From NCBI GenBank assembly GCA_002633005.1, contig NMRA01000909.1:15054-54982 (forward strand): a stretch of 39,929 bases of DNA, given 5' to 3'. The notes beneath the pieces are model-generated. The model was not told where the DNA came from. It was given only the letters and a program-made list of their open reading frames with translations, and did no database searches. Shown piece after piece: positions 10,260 through 19,722 of the stretch. The position numbers were made by a program, and so were the translations under genes. Each line of letters begins with the position of its first letter. Within the stretch, counting starts at the first letter, position 1. The stretch is from Phoronis australis (Eukaryota > Phoronida > Phoronidae).

Positions 10260-12034
10260 GCAACATACAAGAGCAACACGGAGCGTTGAAATGCGCCCAC
10301 GAATCCACTGCCAACGGAGTGCTTCTAGGGTTGTTTATTTTTTTTCAGAAAAATAGTCACAAGAGGGCAAAAACATCCAATCCATTTTAAAATCGGTACA
10401 TGCCATCGCTTCTTTAATAGAAAGCTATTTAGCAAATTTCATAAAAATCTGTCAAGGAGCTTCAAAGAAACAAAGGAAAACAAAAAATAATGAAATTGAC
10501 ACTTTGGGACACAGCCTTCATTGCATCCGCCTGAAAGACGTCGTCATCTGTTGTTAGCTTCACATAAATACAATTACTAAATTTAATAAAGATCCTGCAA
10601 TGAGTTTAGGAGATGAAGCTATGGGCACAAACCAAAACAAAACTACCACTAGGAGGCGCTACAGTAGTCGAATGCGTTATTGTCAACCGTCCTCTTCACA
10701 CTGAGAACATATACCAAATACCAATTTTCAAAGTCATCCTCAGAACGGTTTGGTTGATCGAAGGGTGGACGCCAAAAAAGCAAGACTAGAAAACAAGAAT
10801 ATTGGCCACTAGGTGGTGTAAAATTACATCCCAAAGCGGGAGGATAGCATTTTCTCACCAGTAAATGCCTATATTCCAAACCTTCTGATAACCCACTGAG
10901 GACCTTTGAAGATACAGAGGTAAGCCTAAAAAATGAAAATTGCCACTACGGGGCACACTGGTTGTCAGATCCGTCCGAGAGTAGTCATCCATTGTTAACA
11001 TCATATAAAAACTCTTGCTAAATTTAGTAAAGATGCTGCAAACCGTTTAGGAGATAGAGCCATGGGCGCAAAAAAAACAAAACTGCCAGTAGGAGGCGCC
11101 ACAGTAGTTGAAGTCATTGGTTAATCATCGTCAGCTTTGTAGTAAGAACATACATGCCAATTTTCATTATCATTCTCAGTGAAGTTTGGTTGATAAGGGG
11201 GTGGAAACCCAACAACAGAATAAAAACAGTAAAAATGGCCACTAGGTGGCACAAACTACGTCAAATCCATCCGAAAACGGGAGAATAGCTTCATCTCACT
11301 AATAGGTGCCTATATTTCAAATTTTATGAAAATCGTTGTGGACCTTTGAAGATACAGAGGTAAACGTAAAAAACATAAATTGCCACTAGCTAGGGGGCAC
11401 ACCAATAGTCAGATCTGTCCGAAAGTTGTCGTCATCCCTTGTCAACATCATATAAATACGCTTGCAGAATTTAGTAAAGATCCTGCCAACGGTTTAGGAA
11501 ATACAGTCATGAGCGCAAAAAGAGACAAAACTGCCACTTGGAGGCGCCAGTGTACTCGAAATTGTCGGAAAATCATTGTCAGCCGTCCTCTTCATAATAA
11601 AAATATACATGCCAATTTTCACAATCATTCTTAGAGCGGTTTGGTTGATAGAGGGGTGGAAGCCAAAAAACAGACTCGAAAACAGCAAAAAATGTCCACT
11701 AGGTGGCGCAAACTAAATCGAATCCATCCCAAAACGGGAGGATAGTGTCATCTGACCAATAGATGCCTATATCCCAAATTTTATGAAAATACGTTTAGGA
11801 CCTTTGAAGATAGAGAAGTAAGCGTAAAAAATATAATTGCCACTAGGGGGCACATCGGTAGTCGGATCCGTCCGAAAGTTCGCTCATGCTGTCCCTTTCA
11901 TAATAGGAACATATGTGCAAAATTTCATGAACGTACGTCAAAGCGTTTTGGAGATAGAACAGCGGACGCCGGACGGACGCCAGACGGACAAAGATGACGG
12001 CATAATGCGTCCACATATAAATATGTGTCCGCAT
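10260..12034 (+). repeat. CTCF-core-like monomer array 3
   Basis: This array begins near CAACACGGAGCGTTG (10,274-10,288) and ATGCGCCCACG, and ends at GGACGCCGGACGG and the near-palindrome CACATATAAATATGTG (12,012-12,027). Cores start at 10,646, 10,806, 10,943, 11,086, 11,239, 11,383, 11,534, 11,696 and 11,840, a mean spacing of about 149 bp. Exact CTCF-core matches are at 11,239-11,252, 11,696-11,709 and 11,840-11,853. The core at 11,383 has an inserted CTAG; array 2a has a similar insertion at 6,953, so these two monomers share ancestry. The array ends about 105 bp from exon 4. Confidence 0.88.
11696..11853 (+). promoter_or_regulatory. Pair of exact CTCF-core matches 144 bp apart
   Basis: CCACTAGGTGGCGC (11,696-11,709) and CCACTAGGGGGCAC (11,840-11,853) both satisfy CCASYAGRKGGCRS in the same orientation. 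They are the closest exact pair in the window and the nearest to a coding exon. Binding is an inference from the motif only. Confidence 0.4.
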
Positions 12035-12077
12035 AAAAATGTAAACAGAAGTGTTGGATGGTTTTCAAGGACAACAC

Positions 12078-12114
12078 TATGCACTGAATGTACAGTATTA
12101 AGAATGCATATTTC
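12078..12114 (-). other. Candidate missing segment of the methyltransferase (unresolved join)
   Basis: The minus strand here reads EICILNTVHSVH between an AG (…TTATCAG) and a possible GT. In the family, the residues after the xxWL of exon 4 have a cysteine and an alanine/valine-histidine pair about here, so the content fits. The exit phase (1) would match exon 5. Only 25 bases separate it from the exon 4 donor, which is too short for a normal animal intron, and joining it directly to exon 4 gives a stop. It may be a small real exon with an error or indel nearby, a sign of decay, or chance. Confidence 0.3.
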
Positions 12115-12138
12115 TGATAAACACATGATGGAACTTAC

Positions 12139-12289
12139 AATGTACAGAGATACTGCATTGAAGAAAGCGAGAATCCAAGATCTAGTGTCTCCGGTGCTAT
12201 ACAAACTTCATGGAAGTTAGTAGGAGAGATGAGTGGATAAACGTTGACAAATTCTTTGATATAAGATGGATCAGCATTCGGTAGATTTC
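12139..12289 (-). CDS. SABATH-like methyltransferase, exon 4
   Basis: This 151-bp exon has acceptor TGTTTTACAG and donor ACATT|GTAAGT. It contains 49 codons and ends with two extra bases. It reads NFHEVCIAPETLDLGFSLSS followed by MQYLC. The family has at this place a loop (xSFYxxLxP), then SxDxxxSSxSLxWL, so LDLGFSLSSMQYL fits well. Entry phase agrees with exon 3 (G + GA gives Gly). Exit phase is 2, which does not agree with the next recognised exon (see 12,078-12,114). Repeat array 3 begins immediately downstream in the intron. Confidence 0.75.
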
Positions 12290-12464
12290 CTGTAAAACAT
12301 TGTGCACGAACGTGAACGCGAATTACCTCCCTCATCCCGCTGCCACATTGTGTAGTTACATAAGCATTGCAATTAACACCTGGAGTAATATCACTATTGC
12401 CAGTTCATGAATTAAATGAATTGCCTATGCTGTAGTGGATAAATTTGTGTTTGATGGTAACAAG

Positions 12465-12496
12465 CCACTACTCCAAAGGTCCACTACTCCGAAAGA
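12465..12496 (+). repeat. Two units of a 16-bp CCACTACTCC repeat
   Basis: CCACTACTCCAAAGGT at 12,465 and CCACTACTCCGAAAGA at 12,481 are adjacent 16-bp units. The same sequence is tandemly repeated at 36,642-36,722. Confidence 0.7.
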
Positions 12497-13080
12497 GAAT
12501 TACTCTTAAAAAAAGTTTCTCAAAACCGGGGCTTCCTAATATGGTCCGATGCACAGTTCTGTTGCGTTTAAAAACATTTTAGTGTGTGTTGTTTCTTATG
12601 TTGCTTTTCAGAATTTAGGACTTTTATACATTACTTAGGAATAGCAATATTTTGATGTACGTTATTATAATGAAAAATGTTTAGTGTTACGATTTTCATT
12701 GTTGCTTAAACATAGTAACACTTTTAAACACTGAAATTCTTTGGGTTAGATTACTCGTACTATGTTTAAAGTGGTGCCTAAACAAGGCAAGGTGTAGTTT
12801 TAAAAGACTTTCGGCCTAATTGGGCGACATTTTCTCCCTTTCTTTTTGACCTGATGTTACCCTCAGGATTGGTCCATATTTGAATATTATTGACTGCTGA
12901 TGAGTTAAAAATTCGTTTGCCCAAATCGGGAAATGACACGAGATTCCTTTCCTTGTCACGATGTTCCCAATATTTCACTGAAACTTATTACTGGTATGCG
13001 CCAAAGGGTCATGGGTCAAATTAACTGCTATACACACCGGTATATCGGTTGATATCCATTGTTCCTAATCTTTGAGCCAT
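12497..13080. other. Intron sequence without recognised feature
   Basis: This is AT-rich intron 3 sequence. Open frames are short and unconvincing. Confidence 0.45.
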
Positions 13081-13087
13081 TCATAGA

Positions 13088-13453
13088 TTGCCAACCAATT
13101 TACATCAACTGAGCTTCATTCAGAGGCCAAATCAATTCAAACATCTAGATACCTTGGTAATTTTTTTGCAGAACATTTCAAGTTCAGTGACACCATTACG
13201 TGCACTGAGAGTAGACAGGGGGTACAGTTTTGTTGATGCCCACTGGGTGGTCTACATGGGAATAAGAATACAGGAGTTTTGTCGGCGAGGTCGTTTCCAT
13301 AAGCCACAAGTGCTATCCCCAGGGATGTTCATATTTAATCATGAGTTCAATTCACATCAGATAACAAAGAAACTTAGTAAGGAAAGTGTGTTTGTTAACT
13401 CTGCATTAAATTGTGGGGCTGAACGTGAAGCCAGTTCACATGCTTTTGTATAA
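13088..13453 (+). CDS. Unassigned coding-like ORF with splice acceptor
   Basis: I do not recognise this protein. The frame is open on the plus strand, opposite to the methyltransferase gene and inside its intron 3. A strong acceptor (TTTTTTTGCAG) at 13,161-13,171 suggests the true coding part starts at 13,172 with Asn-Ile-Ser-Ser. From there the sequence looks like protein: GYSFVDAHWVVYMGIRIQEF, SPGMFIFNHEFNSHQITKKL and VNSALNCGAERE. It ends at TAA (13,451-13,453), or could splice out at GTATAATG just before. It could be an exon of a nested gene or a piece of a mobile element. Confidence 0.4.
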   Translation: MPTNLHQLSFIQRPNQFKHLDTLVIFLQNISSSVTPLRALRVDRGYSFVDAHWVVYMGIRIQEFCRRGRFHKPQVLSPGMFIFNHEFNSHQITKKLSKESVFVNSALNCGAEREASSHAFV

Positions 13454-13783
13454 TGTAGTGACCACTTCTTTGTCCTTTTTTCCGTAAATCCTTGATCTGC
13501 ACTATAAGTAGCCCCAATTTCACCAAAAGGCACTTTCTGCTTTTGTGAACAACAAATGTTTGTGGGCCATGATGGAGGACATTCATTGTGAAATTCTCGC
13601 TGAAACTAATACCTTATTAAGTTCATCTAGATGTCAGACCTGTCCAAATGATTACGTGTCTTACTTTTCTAACAACAACTGTGCTGTGCTAGTGACGTAT
13701 AAATGCAATGAATAACTTTTGTAACTGATTTGTGCGCAATCAAAGAAATGTGAAATGATCTTGAACTATGAAAAAGAACTCAC

Positions 13784-13882
13784 CAGTAAGTCTCCGTACG
13801 AGGGACTTGTAGTCGTTCATAGGCAGGTCCTCATATAATACTTGAATGGGCAGTTCATCACCGTACCGAGACCGTAAAGTTC
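13784..13882 (-). CDS. SABATH-like methyltransferase, exon 3 (EDLPMNDY motif)
   Basis: This 99-bp exon (2 + 32 codons + 1) has acceptor TATTAAG and donor CTG|GTGAGT. It encodes LPIQVLYEDLPMNDYKSL, which matches the conserved SABATH segment where plant members read NDLPxNDFN and animal members read YEDxPxNDFKSLF. This is the clearest family signature in the gene. The intron to exon 2 is only about 356 bp, so the two exons form a coherent Rossmann-fold block: motif I strand, helix, then the Asp-containing strand. Confidence 0.82.
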
Positions 13883-14238
13883 CTTAATAGAAAGAATATC
13901 ATGTTATACGAAACAGAGTTCTGACATTTTTGTCTCGGTACTTAAAGCCAATTAAAAATAGAAGTGTTTGATGAAAAGAAAAAGAGAACTTGATACCTTG
14001 AACTCGCAAAATCTCGTCTAGTTTGACTTCAAAACAATTCAGGGGGAGGCGCCATGGTCTCCCTTACTGCGCATTTTTGTGAAGATTTGCATGTGCACCA
14101 AGACGGACCTAAAATGACACCCAGTGTGCATGCATACAAAAAATGCCAGCTTGAGATCTGACAGATTCTTACCCACCACTTGGTTAGTTCTTAATATTTT
14201 ATTCACCTTCACTTTCTAAGGTAAAATGCATTACCTAC

Positions 14239-14334
14239 CTACAATCTCTCTGAAAATCCCCATAGAAGAATTGCCATCTCCTGTAGCATAATCGCCTATT
14301 GTAAACGTTGATCCACCATCACATGGAACTTCAT
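14239..14334 (-). CDS. SABATH-like methyltransferase, exon 2 (SAM-binding motif)
   Basis: This 96-bp exon (2 + 31 codons + 1) lies between an acceptor ending TTCAAG and a donor GTAGGT. It encodes FTIGDYATGDGNSSM, which corresponds to the SAM-binding glycine motif I (DxGxxxG type) of the family; animal relatives read roughly DYGxADGxxS here. The Cys/Gly pattern is altered (DYATGDGNSS), but the acidic residue and the second glycine are kept. An alternative donor four bases further in would break the frame with exon 3, so the inner one was preferred. Intron 1, upstream of it, is about 6.4 kb. Confidence 0.75.
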
Positions 14335-14748
14335 CTTGAAAAAACACAATTATGATAGAAAATTGCATCATCTCTCCATCAGACTTTTTGACATTTCAGT
14401 ATAATCAGTAACATCAACAACTCATGCCACCAGGCATGCCTTTGTCACCAGTGCCGTATTAGGGCCCATAAGAAGTCTAGGCCCTGCTAACTTGAGCTGC
14501 CTGTCAAGCTGTCCCTAGTCGATAGATTAGAATCAAGGTACTGCCCTCTTGTTACTGTTCAATTTTAGGGTAAACTCTGACCTGTATTTGAGTTTGTTAT
14601 GTCACCCATTTCAAAATCACCATTACCCCGCTGCATTTCACTAAATGGCGATCATGTTACAGGTGTACGTTGATCGTGAAATAAGTCTAGTCGATGGGAA
14701 CAAGACTGTAGCCTATTTCTTACTGATTTATGACAACTAAGTGCGTTA

Positions 14749-17510
14749 TATGAATGTTATGATGTTGTGAAGCATCATCACTATCGTCATCATATTCGTC
14801 ATCTTCGTCATCATCTCCGTCGTTGCCTTTTCAGTTAAATTCACCAAGTGTCGCTCAAGACTGTAGCCTATACTTACTGATGTATGGCATCTACGTTCAT
14901 CTTGTGAATGTTATCATTACTTGAATTGTTCATCATCGCCACCATCGTCGTCATATTCGTCATCTTCGTCATCATCTCAATCGTCGTTTTTTCTGTTAAT
15001 TTCGCCATGTGTCGCTCCTCTGACCGCTTTCATCCTTTTTTTGTTTGTTCGCACTCTACAGGTCGCATTTTGCTACTGATTTCCACAAAATTTGCACACA
15101 ACTTCTATTTCCGGAAGTACTGGAAGCCTATTGTTTCTGGTCATGATCGGTTTTAAAACGGCGGATGTGGTGGCCATTTTGTTTCCAATTTCATAGAAGC
15201 CGCAATTATTAAAGTACACGGCTGAAAATCGGTAAAGATATAAAACTGTGAGGTACTATCTACATGCAAAAATTGTGAACTTCTGGTTCAAGATGGCAGA
15301 AATATTGGCCATGGCGCATGTGCACCTAGATTCCAGGGTAAAAACGCTTTCTCCTGTAGATGGCGCATTATAGGACCAATTTCTTTGAAAATTTTCAGGT
15401 ATTAGTTTCCTTTGACAAGCTATTATCCAGTTATGAGTAACCGGAAGTTGCTTTCAAAATGGCGGATCTGGCGCATTTTGACACATTTTTAGTCGTGCTG
15501 GGGTGCCATTTTAAACAGGAAGAGAAAATGACGTTAATTTTTGCATGTGGTTTCTCTGAAGTATGCCCTTTCAAATGACCACACCAGTTCACCACCACAA
15601 CTCTTGAGGATATATTTTGGATCAAACTTCCAACTTTCACATTCAAGAGACTGAAGTCTTTTAACCCTTCCTTAAATAAGGGTGATGTCAGGGGCTTTTA
15701 AACCATCATCTTAATAGGAGGTAACTGCAATGCTTTTCTTTATTACTTGGCGAAAAAAATTTTTTTTTTTGGTGTCAATTTTTTTTGTTTGTTTGCACTC
15801 AACAGGTCGCATTTTTTGTCGGATTTTCACAAAAATTTCACACAACTTGTAGCCGCGGATGTGGCGGCCATATTGTTTCCGATTTCTGATTCAGTTGCTC
15901 ATAAAGACCGTAGTTGTTGACATATCCGGCTGCAAATCAGCTGAAATATAAAACTATACAAGTACTACGATTTAACTAAAAATCATTTACATCTGGTTAA
16001 AGATGGCGGAAATATCGGCAGTTGCGCATGCGCACCTCAATTTTGGGCCAAAAACATTTTCTCCTCTAGAGGGCGCATTATAGGACCAATTCAGTGCTTC
16101 AACTTTTTCAGGTATTAGTTTTCTTTGGCAATGTAATAATCAATGCTAAACATTCGGAAGTTGCTTCCAAGATGGCGAATCTGGCGCATGCTGACCCATT
16201 TTCAGTCGTGCTGGGGTGCCATTTTAAACGGGAATAGAAAATGACGTGAATGTTTGCATGTGGATTCTCTGAAGTATATTCTTTCAAATGAACTGTAAGA
16301 ATTTTTTCTCAGACTTACCATTTTTGAGTTATTTCACATTTAATTTCAGAAAATGCAAAATTTTAAATTTTTTCGAAATTTTTTTAGATTTTTGTGCAAT
16401 TATGTTTTTAGATAGAATTTTGAACGGGCTTTCAGAATGTATGTTCCATTTTTCGATACAACGTCGACTTTTTGAATTATTTGAGATTTTCTGAAAATGC
16501 TGTTCTTTTGTTGAGCAATTTTGCTGTGCTGTTAGTTTACCGGCAACTGATTTCTGACTTCTACGTTCGTCATGTGAATGTTATCATATTGTTCATTATC
16601 GCCACCATCATCATCATAGTCGTCATCTTCGTAATTATCTCTGTCGTCGTCTTTTCAGTTAATTTCGCCATGTGTCGCTCAAGACTGTAGCCTATTTACT
16701 GATTTCTCACATCTTCGCTAGCCACATGAATGTTCAATGTTGTTCATAATCGCCACCTTTATCATTATAATCATGATCGACGTCATCATGTCAATCGTCG
16801 TCATTTTTCAGGTAATTTCGCCCGGTGTCGCACCGAACGCTTTCATTTTTTCTGTTTGTTCGCACGATGCGGGTTGCAATATTCATCCGGTCCTCACGAA
16901 TGTACATGTAGTTCCAGAAGTACTGGAAGCCCATTGTTTTTCGTCAGAGTCGGATCCCAGATGGCTGACGTGACGGCCATTTTGTTTTCAATGTCAGATT
17001 CCAATGCTTCTGGAGGCTATAATTTTTGACGTACAAGACTGAAAATCGACACTATTATTCAACTGGATGTGGGCTACATGTGTACCGGAATTTGTTTTAC
17101 TTCCAGTTCATAATGACGGAAATATCGGCAATTACGCATGTGCACCTCCATTTTGGGCTAAAAATGTTTTCCCGTGTAGAGGGCACATTATAAAACCAAT
17201 TGTTTTGAAACTTTTTAAGTATTAGTTTCCTTTGACATGCTATTATGCAAAGCTAAGAAACGGGAAGTTGCTTTCAAGATGGCGGATCTGATGCAATTTG
17301 ACCCATTTTCAGCCGTGCTGGGGTGCCATTTTAAATGGGAAGAAAAAATGAATGAATTCTTGCAGCCTATTTTTTACTGATTTCTTCTCTAGTCACATGA
17401 ATGTTATCGTGTTGTTCATAATCTCCGCCTTCATTGTCATGATCGTCGTCGTCGTCCTCCCCATCGTCCTGTTTTCGCGTAATTTCGCCAAGTGTCGCTC
17501 CTCCGAGCGC
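14749..17510 (+). repeat. Composite tandem repeat with CATCGTC-rich module
   Basis: Two modules alternate. One is a CATCATCGTCATCTTCGTC-rich segment ending TTTTCAGTTAATTTCGCCA and GTGTCGCTC, with copies near 14,760, 14,905, 16,577, 16,727 and 17,396. The other begins TTTGTTTGTTCGCAC, runs through AAGATGGCGGA stretches and ends GTGCTGGGGTGCCATTTTAA, with copies near 15,040, 15,770 and 16,845. The second module contains near-CTCF cores at 15,353 (CCTGTAGATGGCGC), 16,063 (CCTCTAGAGGGCGC) and 17,173. Hydrophobic open frames here are artefacts of the trinucleotide runs. Confidence 0.8.
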
Positions 17511-17885
17511 TCTCGTCAGTACTCCTGAATTGATTTTCTGTTGAAGTTTTACTTGTCGAATAACAATCCGATACAATTCGTCGTGTGTTGCTGTTTATTC
17601 CCATGGGTAATCTTGGTTTCGCGAAACTTGCAATATTCAAGTGGCAATATCTTAAATATGTGAGCTGGGTTTGCGTCCACTTGTTGCTCGGTTAATCTTT
17701 TGGCCATAGATTCATGTCTGTTGACGCTTTAGTTTACTCCATTCATCGTCGATTACAGTTGTCTGGTGTACTCCACGTGTTAGCAGGTAACGTTTTAGTG
17801 GGTTGAATTACTCAGAGTAGCATCTATTGACCTCGGTTCCATACGTTACACTTGCTGATTCCATCCATTTCCATAATCTGTATAG
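17511..17885. other. No recognised feature
   Basis: This stretch lies between the composite repeat and the first recognisable reverse transcriptase codons. No gag, protease, integrase or 5' LTR was seen. Confidence 0.45.
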
Positions 17886-18110
17886 ACTACCGCATCTCAT
17901 AGGGGTCTTTTTGAGTTCACGTCTTTGCCTTTTGGTCTGGCGAATGCACCATCTAGTTGTGAGCGTTTGGTAGAAAAGGTTTTTGCGGCAATGCAGTGGG
18001 ACAAGGGTCTACTGTATATTGACGACATCCTAGTCTTTGCAAAGACTTTCGGTGACGCCCTCTGCGATCTCCGAGCAGTTTTTTTTACGTTTGCGGGACG
18101 CCGGTCTGCG
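17886..18110 (+). mobile_element. Ty3/gypsy-like reverse transcriptase fragment
   Basis: From 17,886 one frame reads GLFEFTSLPFGLANAPSS and, further on, LLYIDDILVFAKTF. These are the FxxxPFGLxNAP block and the YIDD catalytic motif of gypsy-type reverse transcriptases. A stop at 17,883 precedes it, and the N-terminal palm and fingers are missing. After 18,060 the homology continues into 18,200 only by moving between frames at several points, so the copy is broken. The minus-strand host gene is opposite to it. Confidence 0.88.
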
Positions 18111-18206
18111 ACTTAAGCCGACCGAAGTGCAGTCTGTTTCGGAGAGAGGTACCTTTCCTAGGCCACGTAGTGTAAGAAGCAGGGGTAAGCTACGACCCTG
18201 AAAAGG

Positions 18207-18989
18207 TTGTTGCAGTTGCAGATTGGGAGAAACCATCCTCGAGTTTCGTATGTACGCAGTTTCCTTGGACTGGCCTCATATTACCGCAGATTCGTTCCTG
18301 ACTTCTCCACTGTTGCTGCACCGTTGTCACGCTTGACCGGGAAGAACCAGCGATTCGAGTGGGATGACTCATGTCAATTGGCATTTGACCAGCTGAAGGT
18401 ACTGCTTACCAACCATACAGTGTTAGCGTATCCCCGGCGGCAGGGTAGGTTTATCCTTGACACGGATGCATCGGCCTTTGGCATCTCAGGAATACTATCT
18501 CAGGAGCAGGATGGCGAGGAGAGGGTCATCGCCTATGCCAGACAAACTCTGTCAGCGTCACAACAGCGCTACTGCATCACGTATCGCGAACTTTTGGCTG
18601 TTGTTACATATGTTAAGCGGTTCCGGCATTATTTGTGGGGCCGCAACTTTCTTATAAGAACAGGCCATCACTCTCTGAAGTGGTTAAAGAATTTTAAGGA
18701 ACCCGTCGACATGGTTGCCAGGTGGATAGCGGTCCTCGACACATATGACTACGAGATTAGGCACCGGAAGGGTAATCACCACGGTAACGCTGAGGGATTG
18801 TCCCGGAAACCGTATCGCAATTGCCAGCGTTCTGATTGTGACCAATGTGCTGGCCAACGAGTTTTCGCTACAGTGCGGCTGGGACGGCGCGTCATCAAGG
18901 AACGCACTGTCCACCACGCTGCAGCAAGTACACCAGTCGTTCGTAACCTCCGAGGAAGGTTGATCAAGAAACCGGCCCGGTTTCTATAA
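18207..18989 (+). mobile_element. Ty3/gypsy-like RT thumb and RNase H ORF
   Basis: This 260-codon frame begins inside the RT connection (residues 15-37: YVRSFLGLASYYRRFVPDF). The RNase H domain covers about residues 80-200: DTDAS (D85/D87), TYRELLAVV (E128), RTGHHSLKWL and NAEGLSR. Family members have Asp in RTDH and NAD; here these are Gly153 and Glu196, so two acidic positions are altered. A CxxxxxCxxC tail follows (206-214), then a basic end with RGRLIKKPARF, which resembles the extreme C-terminus of gypsy pol proteins. No integrase HHCC or DDE core lies between. The first Met is not a real start. Confidence 0.9.
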
Positions 18990-18999
18990 TGTTTTTTTA

Positions 19000-19362
19000 T
19001 TGTTTCTTCTTGTGGGGAAGCCAGAGGAGGCCACCAGTCAATCCCGACCCGTGTACAAGTGCGCCGAGTGTGACATGACATTCACCAAGCTATATATGCT
19101 AAAGCGGCACGAAAAGACTTGCTCACCGTTAATTAAACTTATCTGTTGTTCTCATTGTAAGCGTAGGATTTCAGCTAGGCACGCGTGCCGAAAACACCGA
19201 CGCAAGACCGGGCACGACGGAACGACAGAAATACTGGTTCACAACCGGAAACGTGCAAAGGCCGTCGTTGCCGCAGAACGTCGGCAAGAGGTACACAACA
19301 GAAGGGACGTTCCCCAGCCATTTCCTGAAGTTACGGTGGCGCGAGACGAGGCTGTACGTTAG
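19000..19362 (+). CDS. Zinc-finger ORF downstream of gypsy-like pol
   Basis: This 120-codon ORF starts 10 bp after the pol stop, in another frame. It has two zinc-finger patterns. C21-x2-C24-x12-H37-x3-C41 (YKCAECDMTF…KRHEKTC) is of C2HC type. C50-x2-C53-x12-H66-x5-H72 is of C2H2 type. The second finger is Arg/Lys-rich, which suits nucleic-acid binding. The tail (residues 73-120) is basic and Arg-rich. It sits where gypsy-like elements may have an accessory ORF or env, before the polypurine tract. It could instead be a captured or degraded host finger. I know of no standard gene at this place with this design. Confidence 0.6.
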   Translation: MFLLVGKPEEATSQSRPVYKCAECDMTFTKLYMLKRHEKTCSPLIKLICCSHCKRRISARHACRKHRRKTGHDGTTEILVHNRKRAKAVVAAERRQEVHNRRDVPQPFPEVTVARDEAVR

Positions 19363-19709
19363 GACCGAGAAGGCCGGATGTATGTCTTCCCCAAGCAGCA
19401 CTGGTTCCGCGCCTCTGTCGATCCGTACTGCCGTTATATTAGTTAGCTAGTGTTTTTAGTTCATTTGTATGTATACAGGTGATGGCCTCACCTTAATTGT
19501 TTTTATTTATTCATTTTTGTATTAGTTTATTTTGTTTATTACGCGCAGTGCTATTGTGTAAGTTGTTCGATTAACTCCATGGTGTTTGGATAGTTGTTTT
19601 TTTTTTGGCGTTATTAGTCTGCTTTTGATATTGATATGTTTAAGTGATTTGAACTTCACTCCTATTTTTTTATTTTTTTATTATCAGTCACGGGGGTGTG
19701 ACATGATCT
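19363..19709. other. Element 3' region without ORF
   Basis: This T-rich stretch between the zinc-finger ORF and the polypurine tract has no recognised coding content. Confidence 0.5.
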
Positions 19710-19722
19710 GAGGCAGGGGGAG
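19710..19722 (+). other. Polypurine tract
   Basis: GAGGCAGGGGGAG lies directly before TGTAAC, the expected place for the plus-strand primer of an LTR element. Confidence 0.75.

Noticed and set aside
11837-12220. 127-codon plus-strand ORF across the end of array 3 and exon 4
   Set aside because: It spans a repeat terminus and lies antisense to a supported exon, so it is a shadow frame.
14908-16973. Small hydrophobic, membrane-like ORFs
   Set aside because: They come from translating (CATCGTC)n-type runs inside the composite repeat; similar runs give the same peptides in several copies.
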